A DNA stretch of 32,665 bases from contig JAYUHM010000116.1 in NCBI GenBank assembly GCA_043766985.1, positions 1 through 32,665 of the forward strand, written 5' to 3'. The stretch is from JAAFIP01 sp043766985 (GTDB taxonomy: Bacteria > Pseudomonadota > Gammaproteobacteria > Burkholderiales > Burkholderiaceae_C). Numbering within the stretch: position 1 is the first letter of the stretch; each line of letters starts with the position of its first letter. Position numbers and translations under genes: made by a program. This document shows, one piece after another, positions 32,255 through 32,665 of this stretch. The notes below the pieces were generated by a model. It was not told the origin of the DNA, did not search any database, and was given only the letters and a program-made list of their open reading frames with translations.

Positions 32255-32665
32255 TTACTTTTTGTAAACCAAATCCCGCAGAAACAGGCTCAGTTCTGGC
32301 ACATACGTTACCACCATCAAACAAGCCAGTACCACCAGTACAAAGGGCAGCAAGTAGGGAATGATGCGGTCCAGTGAGATGCGCGCCACGGTGCAGGCGG
32401 CAAACAAATTTACGCCAAAGGGCGGGGTGATCATGCCCAAGGCCAAGTTGACCACCATCACCAACCCGAAGTGGACGGGGTCAATGCCGAAATGAATGGC
32501 CACCGGTGCCAAGATAGGGGCCAGCACGATGATGGCGGCACTGGTTTCAATGAACATGCCAATCAAAAACAGCGCTGCGTTGATGCCCAGCAAGAACATC
32601 GTGGGTGATTTCAGCACCTCTTGCAGCCAGTGGCCAATCGCGTCCGGCACACCTGCACGCGTGAT
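32255..32665 (-). CDS. TRAP transporter large permease (DctM-like), 3' part
   Basis: The frame runs off the right edge of the window; only the C-terminal ~136 residues are visible (beginning ITRAGVPDAIGHW). The segment has four hydrophobic helices and family blocks FLIGMFIETSAAIIVLAPIL, DPVHFGLVMVVNLALGMITP and PPFGVNLFAACTVARI, which are typical of the TRAP DctM subunit C-terminus. These secondary transporters import organic acids using a periplasmic binding protein. The substrate cannot be inferred from this part. The apparent start at 32650 is an internal GTG. Confidence 0.92.
   Translation of the reverse strand: MTRAGVPDAIGHWLQEVLKSPTMFLLGINAALFLIGMFIETSAAIIVLAPILAPVAIHFGIDPVHFGLVMVVNLALGMITPPFGVNLFAACTVARISLDRIIPYLLPFVLVVLACLMVVTYVPELSLFLRDLVYKK

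Overview
The window (about 58-60% GC by eye) reads as a chromosomal segment of a Comamonadaceae-type betaproteobacterium (Rhodoferax/Polaromonas/Limnohabitans-like). The reasons are the urea ABC transporter beside a urease cluster, a Bug-type tricarboxylate-binding protein, the pyrG-kdsA-eno-ftsB block, and dispersed short repeats of a kind I recall from that family. The genus is inferred, not proven.

Layout. 1-2220: tRNA-Ser(TGA), a possible 39-residue membrane peptide, then an M14-type zinc peptidase and an alpha/beta hydrolase read together. 2212-7080 (minus strand): urease operon ureA, small exported protein, ureB, ureC, foreign-looking membrane protein, ureE, ureF, ureG. 7081-7395: shared control region with a sigma-54 promoter facing each way and NtrC-like sites between them. 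7396-13036 (plus strand): urtABCDE urea importer. 13037-13366: two compound hairpin elements. 13367-15120 (minus): ureD, detached from the rest of the urease genes and coupled to an AEC-family permease. 15234-17214 (plus): Bug/TctC binding protein and XerD. 17243-21890 (minus): ClpP-like peptidase, purT, SCO copper chaperone and multicopper oxidase. 22413-23902: DUF455 ferritin-like gene head-to-head with an AbrB/Doc toxin-antitoxin pair. 23914-25430 (plus): gamma-carbonic anhydrase and Hsp33. 25384-31913 (minus): pyrG, kdsA, DUF1330, a nucleotidyltransferase-fold gene, a small partner gene, eno, ftsB, pnuC and a NadR-like kinase. 32255-32665 (minus): 3' part of a TRAP transporter large permease.

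How it works together. Nitrogen limitation would, through NtrC and sigma-54, switch on urea uptake (Urt) and nickel urease in opposite directions from one control region. UreD must be supplied from a different transcript. PnuC and the NadR-like kinase form a nicotinamide riboside salvage pair. The multicopper oxidase and SCO protein form a periplasmic copper unit.

The most unusual features are repeats. (1) At least nine copies of a roughly 45-bp hairpin element (GCTATT-loop-AATAGC followed by GCTTGTGC and TTGGGCT) lie between genes and inside six genes. In four genes it is read in the same frame, and there it supplies two signal-peptide cores, a membrane helix and a C-terminal tail. (2) Two compound hairpins between urtE and ureD share an internal-loop core, while their outer and apical stems differ in sequence but stay self-complementary. 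(3) A TTCGGGCTGAGCCTGTCGAA-type repeat is translated inside UreC.
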